Below are positions 14,733-22,579 of a stretch of DNA of 42,433 nucleotides, one piece after another; within the stretch, counting starts at the first letter, position 1; every line of letters starts with the position of its first letter. Source of the DNA: Chloroflexota bacterium (GTDB lineage: Bacteria > Chloroflexota > Anaerolineae > Aggregatilineales > Phototrophicaceae); the NCBI GenBank assembly GCA_026706445.1, contig JAPOYT010000092.1:1-42433 (forward strand), written 5' to 3'. The translations under genes were made by a program, and so were the position numbers. The notes beneath the pieces are model-generated. The model worked only from the letters and a program-made list of their open reading frames with translations. It was not told the origin of the DNA and searched no databases.

Positions 14733-17700
14733 TCAGCTCTCGTTGACGATCTTGCGCGCTACCGGCGGCGCGATCTTGATGAAGTGATCGCTCGGGCGTT
14801 TCAGCAGCGGATACAGGGGCTCAGCCGCCTGCGACTGATGGTTTTCTTCGAGCGTGCGAATGTACTCGTTCAGGAGTTCGCGCACGTCATTGTGCCCATC
14901 GTCATCCAGCGGTTGAATCTCAACAACGGAGCCCGCCGCAATGCGATGGCGAACGGCATCAATGGTCAAGCCCATCTCCGGCTGGATCCGCTGGTATACC
15001 ACGCCGCCGGTCATGCCAGCGCACATCCATGGTCCGGGGTCGCCCAGAACCACGGCGCGCCCCGAGGTCATATATTCAAATGCGTATCCCTTTAGATTGG
15101 CTCGAGCGCCCATGCCGCCGAGACTGTCATCCAATGGCTCGACGATTTCACCACCGAAGACGACATCGGCGCCGCTCATGCGGATGCAGGCGCGCGTGTC
15201 GGCATCGCCTTGCACGAGGAAGAGACCGCCTTGAGCGCCATACGCGAAGCTTTTGCCAACTGAACCGTCAAGCCGGCGGCCTTTATGGTTAAGTCCCTTC
15301 AGAATCGAAACTTTGCTGCCGGTCGCGCACTTGCCGACGCCATCCTGCGCGCCGCCCTCCACCAGCACATTGACCGGATCATCAATGAAAGCGGCCAAGC
15401 CATTGCCAGGAATGGCCGAGTTGCTGAACGACAGATTGATCGCGCGTATGCGATTCACTTGCGGAAGCGCCTTGCGTTTGATGGCGCCGACCAGATGCGT
15501 ACCGAGCGCGCGATCCATCGCCATCACTTGCTCATCGTCATAGGTGAGCTCGTATTCGCCCTTGCTCACGTATTCAGTGACGATGTCGGTGATCTGCTTG
15601 CTCACCGTGTTGCGGGGCCTTGAAATGCGCCGCCCGCCCGGTTGCGCCGGCGTCAATTGCGCGCGCGGGACTGAATGCAGCAGGCCGCTCAGGTCAATGC
15701 GATCATGATGCGAGCGCTGATAGAGCAAGTCTGCGCGCCCGACTAATTCTTGCAGGTTGCGGACGCCCATTTTGCCCGCCCATTTGCGAATATCGTCGGC
15801 CAAGGCGTCAAACATCGTTACAATGCTATGTGGCGAGCCGCGCTCCTCAAATGGGCGGAAAGCCTTGAAAGCGCGCTTTTCCGCTTCTTCCTTTGTCTTC
15901 ACATGCGTGGTGATGCCGACGTGGCAGGTGCCATCCTGGCAGCCGCGACAGATCGTGCAGCCCAGGGCGACCATGGCCAAGGTGGCGAAACCAACGCGGT
16001 TGGCGCCCAGGCAGACCATCTTAATGACATCGCGTCCGCTCTTCATGCCGCCATCAGCCCAGATTTCCACATCGTCTCTCAAACCGCTTTCGATCAGATG
16101 GCGGTGTGCCAGCCAAACGCCGATCTCCGCTGGCAAACCAACATGTCGCAGAGCATGCGCGCGAGCGGCGCCGGTGCCCCCGGTATAACCGGTTATCGTG
16201 ATGATGTCGGCGCCCGCTTTGGCAACGCCAACGGCGATGATTCCAATGCCCGGAACAACCGGCAGCTTGACCGATACCTTGGCGTGCGGATTGGCTGTCT
16301 TGAGTTCGTCGATCAGTTGGGCAAGATCTTCAATGGAGTAGAGATCGTGATTGTTGCTCGGCGAGATCAAGCCGACGCCCGGCGTCGTGCTGCGCACAGC
16401 CGCAATCTGCTCGGTGACCTTGTAACCGGGGAGATGACCGCCTTCGCCGGGTTTCGCGCCTTGCCCGATCTTGATCTCGATATAGTCGGCTGCATTAAGA
16501 AAGGCGATATTAACGCCGAACCGTCCCGAAGCCACTTGCTGCCCGCGGTTGCGCGGGTGCCGGCCCAGCAGATCATGAATCTCGCCGCCTTCGCCATTCA
16601 TGCAGATGATGTTGAGCAGGTGGGCAGCTTCAGCGTAGGAGCGATAGGCGAGCTCGCCTTGCGATCCAAATGACATGGCGCTGATAATCACAGGCATGTC
16701 ATACCCTTTGACGCTGATGTCCACATCGTCGGCTTTGGTAGGGGCGCTGCTCTCCTTAAGCCCCAATATGTGCCGCAAGGAGACCGGCATCTTTTCTTCA
16801 AGGTTGAGCAAAGTCTCGGTATAGTCGTCGAATTCCAATTCGCCGTGGGCAACGGCTTCAGCTTTTTTCCACATCTTGGGGTAAAAGCGATCGGGGTTCT
16901 TCAAACGCGCGCGCGTCTCGCCGCGGAATTCTTGCGCGCGCTCTTGGGCATCGTCATACAGGGAGGTCCAGGTGAGACCGCGACCGGTGGATCCGAAGTA
17001 ATTGGGCGTGCCCAGCAGGTTGGCGAGATTGCGTGACAGGCCGATCGAACTGAAGCTGTGCCCGTATCCGCGCAATTCATGACAGCCGACCGTCGACGTG
17101 ATTTTTTGCAAGCCCGCGTGAATCGCCTTCAAGGTATTGCCCAGTGAAGCCTCGACCTGCTCGGCGACCAGTGGCTTTCTGCTGCCGCGCGGCGCCGTGC
17201 CCAAGCCGACAGCGTACATTGCGTAGGGCACGATCGCATTCGCGCCCAAGCTCAAGCAGATCGCCAGATCGTGCAGGTCGCGCAGCGCGCCGGTGCGAAT
17301 GACAAGCCCAACTTTGCGGCGCAGATTTGGTGTGTAATCGGCCAGACGCAGCGCCTTATCCACCGCGGCAATCGCCAGAAGCGGATCCATGTACAGCTCG
17401 TCGCCGGAGGCGATGGAATTGTCATCGAGAATGACACACTGCGCGCCATTCAGCACCGCCTCGACCACGCGCTTTTGCAGCGATTCCACGGCGCGGTCGA
17501 CGGTGGTATCCATCGGACAGCCCATAGAAAAGAAGGCGACTTTGCCTTCAAAAATGTTCGCCAAATCTTGCAAGAGCATCGTGCCATGCTTGGTTGCGAT
17601 GTCGCGGATGCGCGCGATATCGTCAAATTCGGGGAAGGCATCAAGCAATAGAGGGATTTCCAGACGGATTAAGGTGGCGTCTTCTTCGCGCCCGGCCGCT

Positions 17701-19439
17701 ATTTCGGGACGGCAGCCGATCAATACCTGCGACGAAAACTGCGCCTGCTCGCGCTCGCGGTCGATCGAAGGGTTGGTCACCACTGCGATTGTCTCTTTGA
17801 AGAAGTCCGCAAGATTGGCGCGCGTATTGCTTATCGCCGCTAGCGGGCCATCCCAGCCCAGCGATCCCATCTGCTCTTTGCCGCTTTCGGAAAGCGACTT
17901 CACAATTTCCACGTGATAGCGTTCCCAGCCAAAGCCCGACATTACCGCCGCGTTGACCTTGACCGGTGAATCCGCCCATGGCAGTTGGGCTGCCGCCTTC
18001 TGCGCTTCGGCTGTCCGCTCCAGCACAGCAACCGGCGCCGTCTGCGCCTGCAATTGGCCGCCGCCGCCATTCGTGGTCGGCTGCATCGGGTAAAGCCCCG
18101 CGGGCGAAGCCGCCGTCTCGTCCATGCCGGATTGCCATAAGCCGCCAGGTGTAGGGCGGTAGGACTGGCGGTCGCGATATCTGCCGTAGACATAACGTTG
18201 GATCGCCGGATAGTCCATCACCTGGATCGGCTGCCCGGTGTTGACCGTCATGGCAATCTTCTCGCCCGGCGCCATCGGCTTGGGGCTGACCGACATGGAG
18301 TCCAGCGCGTAGACGCCGCGTTCGGACGTTACAAAATACTCTTTCTCTGTCTCCCCATACCAAAGCGGGCGCAAGCCCAAGGCATCGACGCTGAAGACCA
18401 CTTCATTGCCCAAACGCGCCACAACCGCCGCCGGACCTTGCGCGAAGGGACCGAATGACTGTCGCAACTCGGCGTACATATCATGGATTTCGGGCGCGTT
18501 CTGAATCAAGTCATGCTCAAATGGCGGAAAGATGTGCTCCATCGCCTCAATCAGATCAAGCCCGTGCCGCATACACAGCGCATAGATCGCGCGATCGACA
18601 TCCTGTGAATCAGAGCCGTTTTCCACCATAGGAATATCGAGCATCTCGGACTCCACGCGGAAGCGAGAGATTGTATTGAACTCGCCATTGTGCTCGATGA
18701 GATTGAAAGGCTGCGCCCGCTCAAAGATCGGATTCGTGTTGGTGCTGTATCGCGCGTGCCCCATGGTGATGGATGACGCATAATCGGGATCGCGCAATTC
18801 CGGGTAATAGCGGCGCAAAATCTCGATAGTGCCCTGCACCTTGTAAACGACGCTATGCGCCGAAAAGGAGGGAAAGTGCACTTCGAGCTCGCTCTCCAAT
18901 TGCGCCTGCAATTCAAAAAGCGCGCGATCGAGGTTGTCCGCCGGGACTTGCCCGTTGATGCCGGCAATCTGCCAAAATACGGGTTCGTTCGCTTCCGCGT
19001 TCGGACCTAGCACCTGTGGATTCACTCGTCCAGCACGGTCAAGCAGAATATGCAAGCCGACTTCACTAATCTGGCGGCAAATCTGATCGACGATGTACTG
19101 CGCGCGCGCCCGATCAGGCGCCGGGATCATCACATGCGCGACCCAAAAGCTGCGGTTGGTCGCCAGCGAGGAACGCAAACCGGCTTCCGCCAGCCTCTTC
19201 GTCCAGAGCTGTCGCGGAATATCGGTCAATACGCCAACGCCGTCGCCTTCGCCATTTACGTAGCCGGTGCGATGGCCCATCCGGGTGAGCGCTTCAATTG
19301 TCCGCTTGACGTTGCCGTGCGTCGCCTCGCCGCCTTTGCGCACTGAACAAATCAAGGCGCAGGCATCGCGATGTTCCCGATCAATCGGGTGAAGGTCCGC
19401 GAAGGGATCGTTGCTGGATGAAGCGTGTAAGCGAGACAT
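14733..19439 (-). CDS. gltB: glutamate synthase, large-subunit type (GltB)
   Basis: Makes glutamate from glutamine and 2-oxoglutarate. The 1568 residues cover the full GltB architecture. First comes a class II glutamine amidotransferase domain whose likely nucleophile C27 would be exposed after removal of a short propeptide (DACALICSV). After it lie a central domain (about 520-830), an FMN/2-oxoglutarate synthase domain (about 880-1270), the Cys cluster CTICRGCQDGTC for a 3Fe-4S centre (about 1160-1171), and a C-terminal GXGXG beta-helix (about 1320-1500, FGGEIVEPLDDSLGGMGARA). A low-complexity linker rich in P, G, Q and A at about 430-500 separates the first two domains. AAGGA seven bases upstream supports the start. 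No gltD neighbour is present, so the electron donor is elsewhere or ferredoxin. PucR-family genes flank it on both sides. Confidence 0.94.
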   Translation of the reverse strand: MSRLHASSSNDPFADLHPIDREHRDACALICSVRKGGEATHGNVKRTIEALTRMGHRTGYVNGEGDGVGVLTDIPRQLWTKRLAEAGLRSSLATNRSFWVAHVMIPAPDRARAQYIVDQICRQISEVGLHILLDRAGRVNPQVLGPNAEANEPVFWQIAGINGQVPADNLDRALFELQAQLESELEVHFPSFSAHSVVYKVQGTIEILRRYYPELRDPDYASSITMGHARYSTNTNPIFERAQPFNLIEHNGEFNTISRFRVESEMLDIPMVENGSDSQDVDRAIYALCMRHGLDLIEAMEHIFPPFEHDLIQNAPEIHDMYAELRQSFGPFAQGPAAVVARLGNEVVFSVDALGLRPLWYGETEKEYFVTSERGVYALDSMSVSPKPMAPGEKIAMTVNTGQPIQVMDYPAIQRYVYGRYRDRQSYRPTPGGLWQSGMDETAASPAGLYPMQPTTNGGGGQLQAQTAPVAVLERTAEAQKAAAQLPWADSPVKVNAAVMSGFGWERYHVEIVKSLSESGKEQMGSLGWDGPLAAISNTRANLADFFKETIAVVTNPSIDREREQAQFSSQVLIGCRPEIAAGREEDATLIRLEIPLLLDAFPEFDDIARIRDIATKHGTMLLQDLANIFEGKVAFFSMGCPMDTTVDRAVESLQKRVVEAVLNGAQCVILDDNSIASGDELYMDPLLAIAAVDKALRLADYTPNLRRKVGLVIRTGALRDLHDLAICLSLGANAIVPYAMYAVGLGTAPRGSRKPLVAEQVEASLGNTLKAIHAGLQKITSTVGCHELRGYGHSFSSIGLSRNLANLLGTPNYFGSTGRGLTWTSLYDDAQERAQEFRGETRARLKNPDRFYPKMWKKAEAVAHGELEFDDYTETLLNLEEKMPVSLRHILGLKESSAPTKADDVDISVKGYDMPVIISAMSFGSQGELAYRSYAEAAHLLNIICMNGEGGEIHDLLGRHPRNRGQQVASGRFGVNIAFLNAADYIEIKIGQGAKPGEGGHLPGYKVTEQIAAVRSTTPGVGLISPSNNHDLYSIEDLAQLIDELKTANPHAKVSVKLPVVPGIGIIAVGVAKAGADIITITGYTGGTGAARAHALRHVGLPAEIGVWLAHRHLIESGLRDDVEIWADGGMKSGRDVIKMVCLGANRVGFATLAMVALGCTICRGCQDGTCHVGITTHVKTKEEAEKRAFKAFRPFEERGSPHSIVTMFDALADDIRKWAGKMGVRNLQELVGRADLLYQRSHHDRIDLSGLLHSVPRAQLTPAQPGGRRISRPRNTVSKQITDIVTEYVSKGEYELTYDDEQVMAMDRALGTHLVGAIKRKALPQVNRIRAINLSFSNSAIPGNGLAAFIDDPVNVLVEGGAQDGVGKCATGSKVSILKGLNHKGRRLDGSVGKSFAYGAQGGLFLVQGDADTRACIRMSGADVVFGGEIVEPLDDSLGGMGARANLKGYAFEYMTSGRAVVLGDPGPWMCAGMTGGVVYQRIQPEMGLTIDAVRHRIAAGSVVEIQPLDDDGHNDVRELLNEYIRTLEENHQSQAAEPLYPLLKRPSDHFIKIAPPVARKIVNES

Positions 19440-19695
19440 ATCTCATCCTTCAAAAAGCTGAGTCGGTCCCCGCAATAAAATCAACTGCGCGAGCGCTTGT
19501 AAGGCCCGATACCACCACAGCCGCGCAGAATCAATATGATATTACCCTAATTCGTTAAATTATTCTACCAAGCTAGCCGCGTCCTGGCATTGAAAGATGT
19601 CATGGATAATTTGCCTGATCGACTATGCACAATGTACAACGGTCTCTTGTCTTCCTTTATGGAATATCTACATCGGCGCAATCCAACAGCGCAAG
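19440..19695. promoter_or_regulatory. intergenic region upstream of gltB
   Basis: This 256-base gap lies upstream of gltB and downstream of the second PucR gene, both on the minus strand. It contains an AT-rich island at about 19531-19575 that stands out from the surrounding sequence and is the likely place of the gltB promoter, although no convincing -35/-10 pair can be chosen. An imperfect palindrome TGCACAATGTACA lies at 19626-19638 and could be a regulator site. I see no coding region that looks real. Confidence 0.4.
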
Positions 19696-21342
19696 CTAAG
19701 CGAGGGACAATAATCGGCGAATCGTCAAAGCCAGGTGCAGAGCCAGTCGCGTTTCGGGGCGATTCAGATCAATGCCGGCGATTTCATTGATGCGATTCAT
19801 TCGATAAAGCAAAGTATTGCGATGAACAATAAGCGACTCCGCGGTCTGCGAAAGATTGCCGTGACAATTGAAGTAAGCCTCGAGCGTCTTAATCAGGTCC
19901 GCCTTCTGACGCGTGTCATATTCTGTGAGCGTCCCCAGCGTATGTTCGCAGAAATGCGTCAACTTTTCTCGATCGGACAAACTGAGGATCAGCTGATACA
20001 CGCCCAGATCGCCAATAAACAACGGAATGTCGGTTTGTAATCGTACCGCGAGTTCCTTCGCCTGAACCGCGTCGCGATAACTGGCGCGCCAGACCTTCAC
20101 TTCTCGCGCTACCTGTCCCAGCCCTATCGCTACCCGATTGAGCGGATACTGCCGGTTAATCTCCTGGCTGAATTCGTTGGAGAGGCGCAAGCTATGATCG
20201 ATTGGGTCGTCAAAATCTGTGGCGTGAAATACAACTACTTCTCCCTCTCGCTCACGAATCCAGACCAGCGCCGCCGCCTGCTGCCGAGCGATGATCGCGT
20301 TGACTATGGTCTCGAGCCGCCTGAGCGATGGATGGCCGCCGCCGCGCCAGGACAGCGCAAAGGCGACGTGCGTCCGCGTCATATCGTGATTGAAGCGTTC
20401 GCCTTGGCGGATCGCTTCCTGCGGGCTGACGTCGCCAAGCAATAGCCGATCCAGAAACGTGCCGCGCAGGCGCTTTTCCGTTTCGCTGACCGCCTTTTGC
20501 TTGGCCATTTCCAAGGCGCAGGCCGCGGCGCCATGTTCGCAGACGAGCTGATCAATCTCGTCGAGATCGCTCTCGCGCCCAATGATGGAAAGGTAGCCCC
20601 TTCCCAGGCTTTTGGCGATAATCGGCGCCACCAGCCTGGCGACGCCGGACACAGGCAAAGCCTGCATTAGCACTGGAGGTTCGACTTCCACAACGCGATG
20701 GCGATCGTGCAATTCTACCGGCAAATTGTCTTGCTTTTTCAAGAAAAACTCGATGTCGTCCCAGATACCGACGAATTCCGGCTGCAATTTATGGGAAAGA
20801 GCGTGGAGCCGCTTGTCATGTACGATCACCGTCTTCTTGGTCAAACGCGCCATGGCGCCGAGCAGCCCGTCCATGCCCTCGTTGCGCGAGGATATCTGCG
20901 TAAGCTGTCGATAGATTTGAGTGCCCCGCCTTTCTATCTGTCCTTTGCGGTTCACCAGCAAGCTTATTATCGTCTTCTCGACTTCGCGGATGCGGACATC
21001 GTTGGACAGCGTGAGTACAGGCATGCCACGCGACTTTGATTCGGCCAGCGCGGTTGTACTCACCGGACCGCAGAAAACAATGGCGGAGGCGCCAGCGCCC
21101 GCCGCCCAATGTATAACTTCAGTGTCGTTGTGCGCCCGCGGAGGATTGCTTATGGGAGCGACGAGGATAAGTTCGCGCGCTTGGACTGCTTTTGAAGCTA
21201 TATCATCTTCCGGATGGATAACTGTTGTCCAGGAAATAGGTCGATCGAGCAAGCCCTCGCCGGAAACAATGTGCGTACTCAAGGGCAGAGCAAGCTTACG
21301 TATTTCTTCGACAGTGATTTCTTGCGTTCGCGTGATGCTCAT
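19696..21342 (-). CDS. PucR-family transcriptional regulator (paralogue)
   Basis: A 548-residue regulator with the same build as the 13005-14660 gene: a PucR sensory domain from the start (TVEEIRKLALPLSTHIVSGEGL, then AGASAIVFCG), a central region (about 150-430) and a C-terminal helix-turn-helix with NCHGNLSQTAESLIVHRNTL at about 487-506. It begins with an ATG that overlaps the stop of a small upstream ORF as ATGA. Together with that ORF it probably forms a two-gene unit driven from about 21558-21586. It lies directly upstream of gltB in the same direction, so it may regulate gltB; this is inference. Confidence 0.9.
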   Translation of the reverse strand: MSITRTQEITVEEIRKLALPLSTHIVSGEGLLDRPISWTTVIHPEDDIASKAVQARELILVAPISNPPRAHNDTEVIHWAAGAGASAIVFCGPVSTTALAESKSRGMPVLTLSNDVRIREVEKTIISLLVNRKGQIERRGTQIYRQLTQISSRNEGMDGLLGAMARLTKKTVIVHDKRLHALSHKLQPEFVGIWDDIEFFLKKQDNLPVELHDRHRVVEVEPPVLMQALPVSGVARLVAPIIAKSLGRGYLSIIGRESDLDEIDQLVCEHGAAACALEMAKQKAVSETEKRLRGTFLDRLLLGDVSPQEAIRQGERFNHDMTRTHVAFALSWRGGGHPSLRRLETIVNAIIARQQAAALVWIREREGEVVVFHATDFDDPIDHSLRLSNEFSQEINRQYPLNRVAIGLGQVAREVKVWRASYRDAVQAKELAVRLQTDIPLFIGDLGVYQLILSLSDREKLTHFCEHTLGTLTEYDTRQKADLIKTLEAYFNCHGNLSQTAESLIVHRNTLLYRMNRINEIAGIDLNRPETRLALHLALTIRRLLSLA

Positions 21343-21557
21343 GCTTGGTACCCTGCCATCTGAGTCGCAAATCGAACCTTGGTGTTGCGGGCAACGCTAC
21401 CGGCGCCAACAATGATGATTGCCGTGATGTCGACCTGAATAGCCAAGTGGAGCGCGGGCTGGCCAAGGAATTGAAGTCCGTGATAAGCAACAACGGTGTC
21501 CCTGCCTTCAACGTCTCTATCGCCAATGCGTAATGCAGGAAGCATCTCTATGGACAT
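21339..21557 (-). CDS. small uncharacterised ORF coupled to PucR
   Basis: A 72-residue frame (or 68 from the second ATG at 21545) that I do not recognise. It is supported by the 4-base ATGA overlap between its stop and the PucR start, by a natural-looking protein composition (ALRIGDRDVEGRDTVVAYHG, then a hydrophobic stretch LHLAIQVDITAIIIVGAG) and by a near-consensus -10 box TATAAT immediately upstream. If that promoter is used, transcription would start within a few bases of the second ATG, giving an almost leaderless message. The hydrophobic stretch is short for a membrane helix. It could be a real small protein or a translated leader for PucR. Confidence 0.5.
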   Translation of the reverse strand: MSIEMLPALRIGDRDVEGRDTVVAYHGLQFLGQPALHLAIQVDITAIIIVGAGSVARNTKVRFATQMAGYQA

Positions 21558-21586
21558 ATTATATGAGGTCTTATGCAAATTGCCCA
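21558..21586 (-). promoter_or_regulatory. predicted promoter for small ORF and PucR
   Basis: On the minus strand TGGGCA (21586-21581) and TATAAT (21563-21558) are separated by 17 bases. The -10 box is perfect and the -35 matches at four of six positions. The predicted start near 21551 lies just before the second ATG of the small ORF. Confidence 0.55.
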
Positions 21587-21697
21587 GAAAACGGCTAGCG
21601 GGCGGCGCGGCTTTTCCGCCGAAGTCATGGCATCTCAGGTGGCAGGCGAGTGCTTGGCGCGAAAAGAAGTGATTGCGCGGGTTGCCCCCCGGTCGCA

Positions 21698-22120
21698 TTA
21701 GCCGTCTATGTTTCCCAATATCCGGCGATGCGCGCCGGCCCATTCGGCTGGATCGCGCGTCATTCTGTTGACCTGGATATCGGCGAAGTGCGGGTAAAGC
21801 TTGATCATCGTCTCCGGCAGATCGTCCCAACTTTCGGTCCGCAGAAGTTCTTCTATGGCATTCGCCATAAGCGTAGACCACCACCACTTCTGCTGGAAAT
21901 CATCGGCTTTTTTCCAGTAACCGCGCTTTTCCCAGGCGCGGACAGATTCTTCGACGGTGTCGTCGATTCCGCGCAGGCAGTAGACGAGCATGGCAACCAT
22001 GTCATGCGTCTGCTGATCGACTTCACGCTGCTGGCTGAGATGGCGCAGTATCTCGGCAATGGTTCGCATATGCGCCTTACGACGCTTGCCCGGACTGTTG
22101 GTATTGATTACACGGGCCAC
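21698..22120 (-). CDS. uncharacterised protein, third gene of winged-helix-like operon
   Basis: A 140-residue protein with a GTG start, supported by GAAGG seven bases upstream. The gene begins 3 bases after the stop of the 146-residue gene, so the two are surely co-transcribed. It is helix-rich and aromatic: RTIAEILRHLSQQREVDQQT, MVAMLVYCLRGIDDTVEES, then GYWKKADDFQQKWWW. No signal peptide or membrane segment is evident. I do not recognise the family from motif alone; it resembles conserved hypothetical proteins I associate with Chloroflexota, which I cannot verify here. An in-frame ATG at codon 18 is an alternative start. Confidence 0.78.
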   Translation of the reverse strand: MARVINTNSPGKRRKAHMRTIAEILRHLSQQREVDQQTHDMVAMLVYCLRGIDDTVEESVRAWEKRGYWKKADDFQQKWWWSTLMANAIEELLRTESWDDLPETMIKLYPHFADIQVNRMTRDPAEWAGAHRRILGNIDG

Positions 22121-22123
22121 GGC

Positions 22124-22564
22124 TTAGCCTTCGACGACATTATTCGAATAATGCGGGCGAATGCCGCGATAAATGCGAACACCGCCGATGGTTTTGAGGA
22201 TCGTTGCTGCATTGCGCCTGGTAACTTCAGCCAGCTCAAGAGCGCTGAGCGGCTTATTGCCGTTGACCAACAAGGCGCGAAAAACACTGTCGATCAAGCC
22301 GATATGCCCGCTGATGAAATCATCTCGCTTTGCCGACTCGCGAATGGCCAAACGAAGTGTATCCACTTGAAAGACCTCGCCTGTCTCTGGGTCGACAAAA
22401 TCAAACTCTTCATCGAGATTTCTATGCTCAAGCGATTGCTGCTGTTCGGGCGTCAAGTGAGTGAGCAAGTAGATTTGAAGATCGTCGCGGCTTTGCTCCC
22501 ACCATTCATAATCAATATAGAACTTGGTCTCGACATTGGGCTTGATCAGGTAATTCAGCGGCAT
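22124..22564 (-). CDS. uncharacterised protein with winged-helix-like C-terminus
   Basis: A 146-residue protein. The N-terminal half begins NYLIKPNVETKFYIDYEWWE and contains DFVDPETGEVFQVD. The C-terminal part LIDSVFRALLVNGNKPLSAL, followed by ELAEVTRRNAATILKTIGG and RIYRGIRP, reads like a winged helix-turn-helix with a basic end. The ATG is preceded by AGAGAAG and lies 15 bases after the stop of the 525-residue gene. No catalytic motif is visible. A DNA- or RNA-binding role is a guess from fold-like pattern only. Confidence 0.78.
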   Translation of the reverse strand: MPLNYLIKPNVETKFYIDYEWWEQSRDDLQIYLLTHLTPEQQQSLEHRNLDEEFDFVDPETGEVFQVDTLRLAIRESAKRDDFISGHIGLIDSVFRALLVNGNKPLSALELAEVTRRNAATILKTIGGVRIYRGIRPHYSNNVVEG

Positions 22565-22579
22565 ACTACTTCTCTTTGG

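Noticed and set aside
15750-16673. Open frame of 307 codons antisense to gltB
   Set aside because: It lies inside the conserved FMN domain of gltB and has no recognisable protein features.
19590-19790. 66-codon plus-strand frame upstream of gltB
   Set aside because: It runs into the 3' end of the PucR gene on the opposite strand and has no ribosome binding site or recognisable protein pattern.
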